A DNA stretch of 49,105 nucleotides from Deltaproteobacteria bacterium (GTDB taxonomy: Bacteria; Myxococcota_A; UBA9160; UBA4427), in the NCBI GenBank assembly GCA_029261835.1, contig JAJDAO010000094.1, forward strand, positions 1 through 49,105, read 5' to 3'. The notes under the pieces were generated by a model that saw nothing but the letters and a program-made list of their open reading frames with translations, was not told the origin of the DNA and did not search any database. Position numbers and translations under genes: made by a program. This document shows, in pieces, positions 7,757-15,906 of the stretch (position 1 is its first letter; every line of letters begins with the position of its first letter).

Positions 7757-8587
7757 TCAGTGGGGCTGCGACTGGCTCGCCCGTCGTTGGTAGCCGCTCG
7801 GCAGCTCGTAGCGCTCGCGTAGCGACGGCACCTTCTCGACCAGGCCGAAGCGCGTCTCGCTCTGGATCCGCCCATCCTGCAGCCGACGGATCAGCAGTGG
7901 AAACCCGTCCAGATGATCGAAGACTTCAAAAGGCTGAGAGCCGAAGGCGGCGCCCGCCGAGCGCCCGAGTGTCTGCATCAGTTCGCGCTGAAAGGCCGCG
8001 AGCTTCTTGAAGACGCGAAAGTCCCGGCGCTTGACGTCCATCTTCTTCCAGCCTGTCAGCCAGACCTCGCCGACGACTTCGTCCGAGAGCAGCAGGTGGT
8101 GAAGGCGCGCGGGCAGGCCCGCGATCTGCTGCCGGCGCTCGGTGGCGACCAGCTTCTCGAGGGGCGCCGCCGCCTGGGGCATGAGCATCTCGCCGAGCAT
8201 TTCCTCGACGGCGGCGCGCTGGTCGGGCTCGAGGTGCTCCAACCGGCTGGCCATCTCTCGGCGCGTCTGCTGGACGCGCTGCCCCAGAGCCTCGATGGCC
8301 TCCCGGTCGATCTGCACATAGCTCTGGCTACGCGCGTCGAGTGCCCAGTAGAGATCGCGGTCGGCGCGAAAGATGACGATCGCCGGTTCGCCGGGCAGTG
8401 CCGGGTCCTCGAACTCCAGCCGCATCTTCGAGCCGTCGAGCCAGATTCGGCCGCTGCGGGCCCGGGCGGTCGGTTGATCCATCTCGCGGGTCTCGGTAGA
8501 CAGCACGAGATCCGCTCGCGCGTTGGGGGCACTCTGCCACGCCAACACCTGGCAGAGTGCGATCAGCAAGCAAATATCCAGACGCAT
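7757..8587 (-). CDS. Exported protein of unknown function, DUF4412-like
   Basis: A 276-residue protein with a clear signal peptide (about 1-25, ending in PNARA), so periplasmic or envelope-associated. The N-terminal part has a beta-rich pattern with SGRIWLDGSKMRLEF (45-59), then IFRADRDLYWALD (72-84) and SYVQID (89-94), resembling DUF4412/LolA-like beta sheets. The middle (95-150) is a long charged helix. The last third has WLTGWKKMDVKR and GFPLLIRRLQDGR, again beta-rich. I infer a lipid- or envelope-linked role but cannot name a function. The ATG at 8587 has a GGAG ribosome binding site and gives the signal peptide; the frame extends to 8659 without one. It diverges from the CvpA-family gene. 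Confidence 0.7.
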   Translation of the reverse strand: MRLDICLLIALCQVLAWQSAPNARADLVLSTETREMDQPTARARSGRIWLDGSKMRLEFEDPALPGEPAIVIFRADRDLYWALDARSQSYVQIDREAIEALGQRVQQTRREMASRLEHLEPDQRAAVEEMLGEMLMPQAAAPLEKLVATERRQQIAGLPARLHHLLLSDEVVGEVWLTGWKKMDVKRRDFRVFKKLAAFQRELMQTLGRSAGAAFGSQPFEVFDHLDGFPLLIRRLQDGRIQSETRFGLVEKVPSLRERYELPSGYQRRASQSQPH

Positions 8588-8682
8588 CGGCTCTCCTCGC
8601 GGCCGATGATACCTCGCTTGCCGCCGCGGATGTCTCGCTCTCCCGCCTTCAGCCGACACGCCGGAACGACGATGAAGCGGGA

Positions 8683-9654
8683 ATGCTCTTCGACCTGATC
8701 GCGCTGGGAATCCTGGCCCTCTTCGTCGTCATCGGCCTCTGGCGAGGTGTACTGGCGAGCGGCGCAGGGCTCGTCTCCCTGCTGTTCGCATACAGCGCCG
8801 CGGCGCTCGGAGCTCAGTCTTTGGGCGGTGTGCTGAGCGAGCGCTTCGCCTTGCCGTCGATCGTGAGCACGATGCTGGCGGGCTCGGCGCTCTTCGCCGG
8901 AACGTATCTGCTCTGCAGTCTGCTGACGAGCGCACTGAAGGCCTGGGATCGAGGTCGTCGCGCCGGGGCTCCGCGCTCCGGCGCCGATCGCCTGGGCGGG
9001 GCCTTCTTCGGGCTGCTGCGAGGCGGTCTGATCGTGCTGCTGCTGTCGGTTCTCGCCACCTGGCTCGACGCGGCGAAGGATCTCGGCGTGCTGCCGGCCT
9101 CGGCGGCGACGCCGGAGGTCGAGGGCTCGCGTGTGAGCGAGGCGGCGGGGAAGATCATCGAAGGCGTGGTCGAAAAGGCACTGGCCCACTCGGATGCCGA
9201 GATCGCACCCGCCGCCCGCATGATGGTTCGTATCGCCACTCGGCCCGGCCCGACGATCCAGGGCATGCAGGGCCTGCTCGACGACGATCGCGTGCGCGGG
9301 CTGCAGAACGACAAGCTCTTCTGGACGCTCGTCGAGAACGGCGCCGGGGAGCGGGCGATCAATCAGGCGAGCTTCTACGGCATCGTGCAGGATCCGCAGC
9401 TACGCGGGCAGATGGCCGACCTGGGTTTGGTCAGCCCGGAGGCGGCGCTCGACCCGGGCCTCTTCAGGCGGTCGATGGCCGACATGCTGAGCGAGCTGGG
9501 GCCGCGCATCAAGGGCCTGCGCAACGATCCCGAAGTCCAGCGGCTGGCCCGCGATCCCGAGATCATGTCGCTGCTGCAATCGGGAGATACACTCGCGCTG
9601 ATCGCGCATCCCGACATCCAGAAGCTCGCCTCGCGCGTGGCCTCGGCCAACTGA
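8683..9654 (+). CDS. CvpA family membrane protein with long C-terminal extension
   Basis: Inner-membrane protein. Residues 1-150 form the CvpA (colicin V production) domain: four hydrophobic segments including LFDLIALGILALFVVIGLWR and GGAFFGLLRGGLIVLLLSVL, with the conserved GxxRG turns. CvpA of E. coli has about 160 residues; this protein has 323. The extra C-terminal half is soluble and carries repeated helical units around an NDPE/DPE pattern (NDPEVQRLARDPEIMSLLQSGD and HPDIQKLAS). Such tails occur in delta-type CvpA proteins as far as I recall, but their role is unknown. CvpA homologues are linked to envelope homeostasis. The ATG at 8683 is chosen because it begins the first membrane helix. 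It converges with the DUF502 gene. Confidence 0.82.
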   Translation: MLFDLIALGILALFVVIGLWRGVLASGAGLVSLLFAYSAAALGAQSLGGVLSERFALPSIVSTMLAGSALFAGTYLLCSLLTSALKAWDRGRRAGAPRSGADRLGGAFFGLLRGGLIVLLLSVLATWLDAAKDLGVLPASAATPEVEGSRVSEAAGKIIEGVVEKALAHSDAEIAPAARMMVRIATRPGPTIQGMQGLLDDDRVRGLQNDKLFWTLVENGAGERAINQASFYGIVQDPQLRGQMADLGLVSPEAALDPGLFRRSMADMLSELGPRIKGLRNDPEVQRLARDPEIMSLLQSGDTLALIAHPDIQKLASRVASAN

Positions 9655-9687
9655 GGGGAGAGCGTGTGAGATGGCCGCCCGTCGCGC

Positions 9688-10338
9688 TCAGACGGGCTCG
9701 GCGCCCGGCGTGACGAGCCCGGCCGACATGATCATCTTGAAGGCGTCCTCGACACTCATTTCGAGCTCGATCACATCGTCCTCCGGCACCAGCAGATAGT
9801 AGCCGGACGTCGGATTGGGCGTGGTCGGCACGAAGCAGTTGAGCAGCCTGCGGTCTGGAAACGCTTTCGAGAGCGGGCCTCGCACATAGCCGGTCACGAA
9901 GGCCATGCCGTAGATTCCGCGGCGCGGATACTCCACCAGCACGACGCGGTTGAAGCTCGCCCGCGAGCTCGACGAGGCCAGGATTGCCTCGAAGAGCTGC
10001 TTGACGCCCCCGTAGATGCTGCGGGCGACCGGCACGCGTGAGAGCAGGCGCTCTCCGATCTTCAGTAGCTCGTGGCCGAACAAATGCCGCACGATGACAC
10101 CCGACAGCAGGATCACCATGAAGGTGAAGAGCGCGCCGACCAGCGGGGGCAGGGAGGGTGTGGTCTCGAGTGAGGGAAAGAGCCAGTCGATCACCCGCGG
10201 CAGCAGCAGCCGGTCCAGCCGCTGGATGATCCAGACGATCGCCCAGATCGTGATGCCGAGCGGGGCGAACGCCAGCAGACCCGCCACGAAGTAACGTCGG
10301 ATCGCCTCTCGTGTGAGCTTCCAGAGTCTTCTTCTCAT
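9688..10338 (-). CDS. DUF502 family membrane protein
   Basis: A 216-residue inner-membrane protein of the DUF502 family. It has a basic N-terminus, two transmembrane helices (about 17-38 and 66-86), and a conserved soluble part with the family motifs VPVARSIYGGVKQL (102-115), GIYGMAFVTG (141-150) and a loop around FVPTTPNPTSGYYL (169-182), followed by an acidic segment EDDVIELEMSVEDAFKMIMSAG. Function is unknown; homologues in plants (COV1) affect vascular patterning, which gives no bacterial role. Its stop codon lies within a 7-bp stem hairpin (9677-9697) shared with the end of the convergent CvpA-family gene. A T-rich tail is absent, so termination there is only a possibility. Confidence 0.85.
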   Translation of the reverse strand: MRRRLWKLTREAIRRYFVAGLLAFAPLGITIWAIVWIIQRLDRLLLPRVIDWLFPSLETTPSLPPLVGALFTFMVILLSGVIVRHLFGHELLKIGERLLSRVPVARSIYGGVKQLFEAILASSSSRASFNRVVLVEYPRRGIYGMAFVTGYVRGPLSKAFPDRRLLNCFVPTTPNPTSGYYLLVPEDDVIELEMSVEDAFKMIMSAGLVTPGAEPV

Positions 10339-10443
10339 GGCTTTGCGGTGCTCCTCGTGGCAGCTGGCACTGGTCGGAGCACGATGGGTCGCCCGCCCTC
10401 GATGCCGCCCGCGTGTGCGCTGGGCAGCGGAGGCCGAGCGACA

Positions 10444-11460
10444 TCATCGCAGTAGGACGTCACAGACCTCGCGCGCACGTCGCACCAGTCGGCCGAACGC
10501 GTTCTGGTGGATGTTGCGCCGCAGCAGCACGAGCAGTCTCCGCTCCAGCGTGTAGCGCGTCGCCCGCGGCCTCGGGACAGGTTTGCCGGCGACATCGATC
10601 GCCGCGAGCTCAGCCTCGATCTCGTTTCTCGCGTAGCCCCAGGTTTCGAGATCGTCATCGCTCAAACGGGCGAGTATGCCCTGGCACTGCTCGACCTTGT
10701 CGGGCCGGCCCGTCATGCCGCGAGCCCACTTGGCGAGCGAGGCGGTCGTCGGGCGTTTCTGTTTGGCGACCGTCATCGGGTCGCCGAGGCCCCGGGCAGT
10801 CGCCTTCTCAGAGCCCTGCTCTCCGTAGTTCACCATGCCCGGCTCGAAGGGCAGGTCGACGAAGTCGCAGATCCGCGCGATCTGCTGCTCGGGCGCCTGC
10901 ACGAGATCCTCGTAGCGCACGGGGCACAGCGCAGCCGGGCGGTCTCGAAGGAAGCGCGCGATCGCGGGCACGTAGCGCTCGAGCAGGGGATTGTGGTCGT
11001 GGGCCACGGCGTGGTCACCGTCGAAGAAGGACTCGACGAAGGATGACCAGATCGCCATTGGATGGCGCACCAGAACGACATACTTCGCAGTGGGATAGAG
11101 CCGCGCCACGAAGTCGAGGACGAGCGCGTAGGCGGGCGTCTTGTCCAGCAGCAGCGAGGCGGAGGTCTGACCGAGCAGGCGCGAGTAGAGCGTGTTCGTG
11201 TAGGCGCGCAGGCCGTCGAGGTAGTCCTCTTCCCCGTTCGGCAGCTCGCGCACCAGCTCCCGGGCGCCGCGCTGGCTGATGATCGGGTCGTAGGCGGCCT
11301 GCTGCACGGTTTCGTAGTAGCCGAGGTGGGCCAGCGGGGTCAGGAGATGGGGCTCGGCGGGCGCATGGATCTGCGGGTGTGCGCCGAGCATGCGGCTCAG
11401 CAGGGTCGAGCCCGAGCGGGGAGAGCCGATGATGAACAGCAGCTTGTCTTCCACGAGCAC
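10444..11460 (-). CDS. PAPS-dependent sulfotransferase family protein
   Basis: Transfers a sulfuryl group from PAPS to a small molecule, lipid or glycan. The 338-residue protein has the 5'-phosphosulfate loop GSPRSGSTLL (12-21) and the 3'-phosphate-binding strand YVVLVRHPMAIWSS (127-140). The pattern matches the Sulfotransfer_1/3 superfamily of bacterial sulfotransferases. A Trp/Arg-rich C-terminus (RRLLVLLRRNIHQNAF) is unusual and may be membrane-associated. No sulfate-activation or polysaccharide genes lie next to it, so the acceptor is unknown. It is downstream of the PilZ/cNMP gene on the same strand with an 81-bp gap. Confidence 0.85.
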   Translation of the reverse strand: MLVEDKLLFIIGSPRSGSTLLSRMLGAHPQIHAPAEPHLLTPLAHLGYYETVQQAAYDPIISQRGARELVRELPNGEEDYLDGLRAYTNTLYSRLLGQTSASLLLDKTPAYALVLDFVARLYPTAKYVVLVRHPMAIWSSFVESFFDGDHAVAHDHNPLLERYVPAIARFLRDRPAALCPVRYEDLVQAPEQQIARICDFVDLPFEPGMVNYGEQGSEKATARGLGDPMTVAKQKRPTTASLAKWARGMTGRPDKVEQCQGILARLSDDDLETWGYARNEIEAELAAIDVAGKPVPRPRATRYTLERRLLVLLRRNIHQNAFGRLVRRAREVCDVLLR

Positions 11461-11541
11461 GCGCTCCTCTGCCGCTCGCCACCGGCTCCGGCCAGCGGGG
11501 CGGCGGCCAATGATAACAGGGTGGCGCCGTCTCGCTGGAAC

Positions 11542-12366
11542 TCAGAGGGTGTCGCGCGTCTCGCCCATGAGCGCGTGGAAGCGCTCGACCGCGATGCGCA
11601 GAAGCGCGTTGCCCAGGCGATAGCCGAGCCACGGCTTGGCGCTTCGGATGTAGCGGAAGGTGGGCTCGTCGATCTCGAGCAGACTCACATCGCTCTGCGC
11701 CACAGCGGACTCGCTGTAGCCAACCCGCGCCAGCAGAGTCAGGCCGCCGAAGACGTCGCCGCTGTGGAGCCGGGCGACTTCCACGTCGCGCGCGTCGCGT
11801 ACGCGCACCTGCAGCACGACGGTGCCGCGCAAGATGATGCAGATCGAATCCTCTCCCTCGTTTCGCGCTCCCTGTCGGTAGAGCGTCTGGCCCGCGTGCA
11901 CCTCCCGATAGCGCGTGACCTGCGCCAGCCCCAACGCATCCTCCAGCCCGAGCTCGCCGAGGGCCGAATGCTCGTAGAAGAAACGGGCCAGCTGCTTGCC
12001 GCTGTCGAGCACGAGATCCCAGAGCACGTCGAGCTCCTGGGCGCTGGGGTCTTCGAACTGCAGGCCGGTGAGAACCAGCTCGCCCGATGGCTCCTCCCGC
12101 TGCCAGCACCCCTCGACGGCGACGCGGACGGACGTGGTCGGCAGCAGCAGCGTGATCTGCCGCACGGACTTGAAGTCGAAGGGCGAGGCGGTCGCGATGC
12201 ACGCGCCGCTGACGCTGAGGTCACGCGTCCGGGCCGCTAACGGGCCGGCGAACTCGTGTGAGTGGATCTCCACGGGGATGTCCGTGCCGACCCGGGGATC
12301 GCACCGCATGTCACGTGGATCCTCGAACTGCCCGTCGCCGATCTCTTCTCGCCCGTCTCGTCGCAT
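11542..12366 (-). CDS. PilZ domain fused to a cyclic nucleotide-binding domain
   Basis: A 274-residue cytosolic regulator. The N-terminal part (about 20-120) is a PilZ domain with both c-di-GMP-binding motifs: RxxxR as RCDPR (21-25) and DxSxxG as DLSVSG (49-54). The C-terminal part (about 140-262) is a cNMP-binding barrel with EVHAGQTLYRQGARNE and a phosphate-cassette-like region around HSGDVFGGLTLLA (201-213). No DNA-binding or catalytic domain follows, so output is probably by protein contact. The start is uncertain: ATG 12366 has a GGAAGA upstream, and an in-frame ATG exists at 12414. It is divergent from the exosortase gene. Both motif sets together predict a protein that reads two second messengers; binding itself is inferred. 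Confidence 0.82.
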   Translation of the reverse strand: MRRDGREEIGDGQFEDPRDMRCDPRVGTDIPVEIHSHEFAGPLAARTRDLSVSGACIATASPFDFKSVRQITLLLPTTSVRVAVEGCWQREEPSGELVLTGLQFEDPSAQELDVLWDLVLDSGKQLARFFYEHSALGELGLEDALGLAQVTRYREVHAGQTLYRQGARNEGEDSICIILRGTVVLQVRVRDARDVEVARLHSGDVFGGLTLLARVGYSESAVAQSDVSLLEIDEPTFRYIRSAKPWLGYRLGNALLRIAVERFHALMGETRDTL

Positions 12367-12579
12367 GGGGTCTTCCGCCTCTCCCGCACTCCTGCTTCGG
12401 TCCCGGGCCAACATTTCTTGAACCCTCCACCCGCAGCGGAATGGCCCCTGCTGGCGCTCTCTTTTTGGTCGCATCCTGTCGATGCGCTTCCAGCACGGCG
12501 CTCGCGCGGATAGCATTGCTGGGCGGCTGGATCGCGCGCAGGCGTCGTTGGCGAGCTGTCCGGGCGAGGAGACGACGGA

Positions 12580-13422
12580 ATGAGAGCAAGCGAGTGGATT
12601 CTCGTCATCTTTCTGGGCGTCGTGTTCATTCCTGCCGTGCTGGCGCTGGCTGGGGTCTGGAGCAGCGTCGACTACTACTCACACGGCTACATGGTTCCGC
12701 TGGTCGCGCTGTGGGCCGCCTCGGCGCAGCGAGCGGTCCTGCCGCGCCTGCCCGCCGGGCGCGATGCTCGCGGGCTCGGGGTACTGGGTGTCTCGCTGCT
12801 CCTGTACCTCGTCGGAATCGCCGCCGGCGTCGTCTGGCTCATGGGGCTTTCACTGGTCGCGGCACTGGCGGGCGCCGTTCTCTACTTGCGTGGCATCGCC
12901 TGGCTGCGCGCGCTCTCGTTCGCGATCGGCTTTCTGATCTTCATGGTGCCGATACCGGATTGGTTGCTCGCGCCCGTCATCGTGAAGCTGCAGCTCTTCG
13001 TGAGCACTCTCGGCGTGTGGCTGTTGCGGCTGCTTGGAAGCCCGATCTATCGCGACGGGAACGTGCTCGAGTTGCCGGGTGGCGAGAGTCTGTTCGTGGC
13101 CGAGGCCTGCAGCGGAATCACGTCGCTCGTGACGCTGCTGCCGCTCGGCGTCTTTCTTGCCTACTTCAGCGAGCGGACCTTCTGGCGCCGTGCTGTCCTG
13201 GTCACCACCGTGGTTCCCGTCGCCATGTTGGGCAACCTCGTGCGCGTGCTCGGAACGGTCGGCATGGCGAGACGCTTTGGCACCGCTGCCGCCACCGAGT
13301 CCGCCCTGCACGACTGGGTCGGTATCGGCACCTATGTGCTCGCCTGCTTTGTGCTGCTGGCGACCGGATCGCTGATGCGCCGCTGGCTGCCACCGGGCGC
13401 GGCTGCGCCCGCGCATGAGTGA
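12580..13422 (+). CDS. Exosortase (EpsH/Xrt family cysteine transpeptidase)
   Basis: Polytopic inner-membrane protease/transpeptidase that cuts the C-terminal sorting signal (PEP-CTERM type) of exported proteins. The 280-residue protein has about eight transmembrane helices and the family's catalytic residues: Cys177 in EACSGI, Arg222 in NLVRV and His244 in HDWVG. It lacks a C-terminal EpsI domain. No protein in the window has a PEP-CTERM-like tail, and no exopolysaccharide genes adjoin it, so its substrates are encoded elsewhere. A weak promoter candidate is TTCCAG (12488) with a 17-bp spacer to TAGCAT (12511). The end overlaps the queG start by 8 bp, indicating co-transcription. Confidence 0.88.
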   Translation: MRASEWILVIFLGVVFIPAVLALAGVWSSVDYYSHGYMVPLVALWAASAQRAVLPRLPAGRDARGLGVLGVSLLLYLVGIAAGVVWLMGLSLVAALAGAVLYLRGIAWLRALSFAIGFLIFMVPIPDWLLAPVIVKLQLFVSTLGVWLLRLLGSPIYRDGNVLELPGGESLFVAEACSGITSLVTLLPLGVFLAYFSERTFWRRAVLVTTVVPVAMLGNLVRVLGTVGMARRFGTAAATESALHDWVGIGTYVLACFVLLATGSLMRRWLPPGAAAPAHE

Positions 13423-14500
13423 CGCGCCGCAGCCTGCACAGCACACGCCGGATCTGGCGGACCGCGTCAAGTCGCTGGCGCGGGCACTGGGCTTCGACCT
13501 GGCGGGCGTCAGCCTGCCGGAGGCAGAGCGCGAGACGCGCTTCTTCCGCGATTGGTTGGCGCGGGGCTTCGCCGGAGAGATGCAGTACCTCGAGCGGCGC
13601 TGCGAGGAGCGCGTCGATCCCGCTCGCCTTCTGCCCGGCATTCGGAGCGTCGTGGTCGTTGCGCTGGCGCATGCCGCCGGCTCGCCGCCGCCGCCGCGTA
13701 GCGAGCCCGCGGCCCGCGGACGCGTGGCGCGCTACGCGGGAGGTGAGGATTACCACGGCCTGATGCTCGATCGCCTGCGCGCCCTGGCCGGGGGAATGCG
13801 CGTGCTGGCGGGCCGAGAGCTGACGACGCGCTGCTACGTGGACACGGGCCCGGTCCTGGAGCGGGCGTTCGCCGCCCGGGCCGGGCTCGGCTGGATCGGC
13901 AAGAACACCTGCCTGATCGATCGACGTCATGGCTCCCGCCTGCTGCTCGGCGTCGTGCTGAGCGATCTCGTGCTGGAGCCCGATACGCCGGAACCCGACC
14001 ACTGTGGGCGCTGCCGCGCCTGTCTGGACGCTTGCCCCACCTCGGCTTTCGAAGCTCCGTATCTGCTGAACGCCACGCGCTGCATCTCGTACAGCACCAT
14101 CGAGGCGCGCGGCCCGGTCGACGCTTCGCTGCGCGAAGGGCAGGGCGAGTGGATCTTCGGCTGCGATCTCTGCCAGGACGTCTGTCCGTGGAACCGCGAG
14201 CCGGACGGCAGCGCGGCTCCGGACCCGCTCGGACTACGCGAGAGGCTCACGGCCAGCGAGGCGTGGTCCCAGCCGAGCCTGGCCTGGATTCTTGCACTTG
14301 ACGAGACGGCCTGGGCGGCCGCTACGCGCGGCACGGCGCTGCGCCGGCCCAAGCTGCGGGGGCTGCTGCGAAACGCCCTTGTGGCCGCCGGTAACGCCGC
14401 AGACCCGACGCTGCGACCGCTGCTCGAGCGTCACGCCGAAGGGGCCGACCCCGTGTTGGCCGAGCACGCGCGCTGGGCCCTCGGCCGCCTGGCGGGCTGA
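13415..14500 (+). CDS. queG: Epoxyqueuosine reductase QueG
   Basis: Catalyses the last step of queuosine tRNA modification, reducing epoxyqueuosine to queuosine with cobalamin and two 4Fe-4S clusters; cytosolic. The 361-residue protein has the catalytic YVDTGPVLERAFA region (Asp143), GLGWIGKNTC (157-166), the first ferredoxin-like motif CGRCRACLDACP (Cys197, 200, 203, 207) and the second CDLCQDVCPWN (Cys250, 253, 257). The C-terminus has HEAT-like helices (LRGLLRNALVAAGNA). The length fits the family. It starts with ATG inside the exosortase stop region. No other queuosine gene is in the window. Confidence 0.95.
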   Translation: MSDAPQPAQHTPDLADRVKSLARALGFDLAGVSLPEAERETRFFRDWLARGFAGEMQYLERRCEERVDPARLLPGIRSVVVVALAHAAGSPPPPRSEPAARGRVARYAGGEDYHGLMLDRLRALAGGMRVLAGRELTTRCYVDTGPVLERAFAARAGLGWIGKNTCLIDRRHGSRLLLGVVLSDLVLEPDTPEPDHCGRCRACLDACPTSAFEAPYLLNATRCISYSTIEARGPVDASLREGQGEWIFGCDLCQDVCPWNREPDGSAAPDPLGLRERLTASEAWSQPSLAWILALDETAWAAATRGTALRRPKLRGLLRNALVAAGNAADPTLRPLLERHAEGADPVLAEHARWALGRLAG

Positions 14501-14507
14501 CAGCTGC

Positions 14508-15080
14508 TCAGCAGCGGGGCTTTCTGGCGATTAGCTGGGCGGTCGCCCGTGGCGATGGGCCGAGAACGACGCTCTCGCCAGAGGCGATTGCATCGAGCCG
14601 CGGGAACAGACTGAGGAGTTCGCCCTCCTCGAGCAGGAAGGCGGGGTTCTTCGGGCCGCACGCGAACGCGCGCTGCTCGGTCGTGAACGTTTCGTAGAGC
14701 AGCAGCCCGCCGGGCGCGAGGGCCCTCTCGATCGCGGGCGCGAGCGGTCTGAAGAGAAAGCAAAACACGAGGATTACGCCACAACTCTCCGGTTTGAATG
14801 GCATTCCCATGCCACGTTCCAGATCGCACCTGATGCAGTCCAGCGTCAGGTGCCGCTTGTGGGCCTGCCGCGCCAGCTCGCGGAGCGCCTCGGCGTTGCG
14901 ATCGATGCCGACCACGGGAAGTCCCATGCTGGCCGTCGGTAGCGTGTGGCGGCCTTGCCCGCAGGCGATGTCCACCACCGGTCCCAGCCGGGCCGCCTCG
15001 CGCACGGCGTCGAGCTGGCTGGCGAAGAGCTGCGAGGGCTCGCTCCGGTGCGGCTCGTGCGGGGACGGCGGCTCAGGCAC
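14508..15080 (-). CDS. Class I SAM-dependent methyltransferase, TehB-like
   Basis: A 190-residue Rossmann-fold methyltransferase. Motif I is VVDIACGQGRHTLPTA (35-50), motif II VVGIDRN (56-62) and motif III around LDCIRCDLERG (80-90); motif post-I and the strand APGGLLLYETFT (124-135) are clear. The compact size and the YETF segment resemble the TehB/tellurite-resistance-type family, but the substrate cannot be read. It overlaps the upstream gene for glycerophosphodiester phosphodiesterase by 8 bp on the same strand, so the two are translated together. It converges with queG, only 7 bp from its stop. Confidence 0.82.
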   Translation of the reverse strand: MPEPPSPHEPHRSEPSQLFASQLDAVREAARLGPVVDIACGQGRHTLPTASMGLPVVGIDRNAEALRELARQAHKRHLTLDCIRCDLERGMGMPFKPESCGVILVFCFLFRPLAPAIERALAPGGLLLYETFTTEQRAFACGPKNPAFLLEEGELLSLFPRLDAIASGESVVLGPSPRATAQLIARKPRC

Positions 15081-15879
15081 CTCGCGTTGCCAGTAGCTCT
15101 GCCGCGAGTGCCGGGTAGTCGGTGACGATGCCGTCGACGCCCAGATCGAGCAGCGCGCTCATGTGCGCCGGCTCGTTGATGGTCCAGACATGGACATGAA
15201 TGCCGTGGGCGTGGCAGTGGTCGACCAGCTTCCGGGTGACGAGCGGTCGGCCGCCGAACTCGGAGGGGATCTGCAGCGCCATGGCGTCTGTCGCGGGCGG
15301 CTCACCCGCGATCGCCGCCTTCACGACGGCCAGAATGTCGGCCATGCTGGCGCCGACTGCCGCCGCGACCCCGCTGCGGGCGAGCTCTGCCCGCAGCAGT
15401 GACATGATCGCGTCCTCGCCCGCGGTCAGCAGCGTGCAATGCTCGCGCTTTGTCTCGCGCACCAGCTCGACGATCGAGCGAACCAGCTCCGGGCTCTCGG
15501 CCTTGATCTCGAGATTGAATCGAAGCGCCTCGAAAGACTGAAAGGCTTCCTTCAGGGTTGGGATGCCAAGTCCTTTCTTTCGGAAGGGAAACTTCGGTCC
15601 ACCGTCGGCCGAAAAGCAATGGCCCGCATCCAGCGCCCGCACTTCGTCGAGCGTCAGCTGCGAAATCGCTCCGCGCCCGTCGGTGGTGCGCTCGACCGCG
15701 GGATCGTGCAGTAGGACCGGCACGCCGTCGCGCGTCGCGTGGACGTCGCTTTCGATGACGTGCGCGCCCTGCTCGAGCGCGCGCGCGAAGGAGACCAGCG
15801 TGTTCTCGGGCGCGACGCCCGCTGCGCCGCGGTGGCCGAGGATGATGGGCCCTGGGAGATCGAAGAAGCTGTGACGCAT
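15073..15879 (-). CDS. Glycerophosphodiester phosphodiesterase
   Basis: Hydrolyses glycerophosphodiesters from phospholipid breakdown to glycerol-3-phosphate and an alcohol. The 268-residue protein has a TIM barrel with the GDPD signature: His16-Arg17 in GHRGAAG, Glu25-Asn26 in PENT, Glu43/Asp45 in ESDVH and His58 in LLHDP. The second half shows FNLEIKAE (145-152 region) and HVWTINEP near the end, both family landmarks. There is no signal peptide, so it should be cytosolic (UgpQ-like). It starts only 15-27 bp from the divergent dCTP-deaminase-like gene and overlaps the downstream methyltransferase. Confidence 0.92.
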   Translation of the reverse strand: MRHSFFDLPGPIILGHRGAAGVAPENTLVSFARALEQGAHVIESDVHATRDGVPVLLHDPAVERTTDGRGAISQLTLDEVRALDAGHCFSADGGPKFPFRKKGLGIPTLKEAFQSFEALRFNLEIKAESPELVRSIVELVRETKREHCTLLTAGEDAIMSLLRAELARSGVAAAVGASMADILAVVKAAIAGEPPATDAMALQIPSEFGGRPLVTRKLVDHCHAHGIHVHVWTINEPAHMSALLDLGVDGIVTDYPALAAELLATRGA

Positions 15880-15906
15880 GGCGCGTAGGTTATCATGGCG
15901 CGCCCC

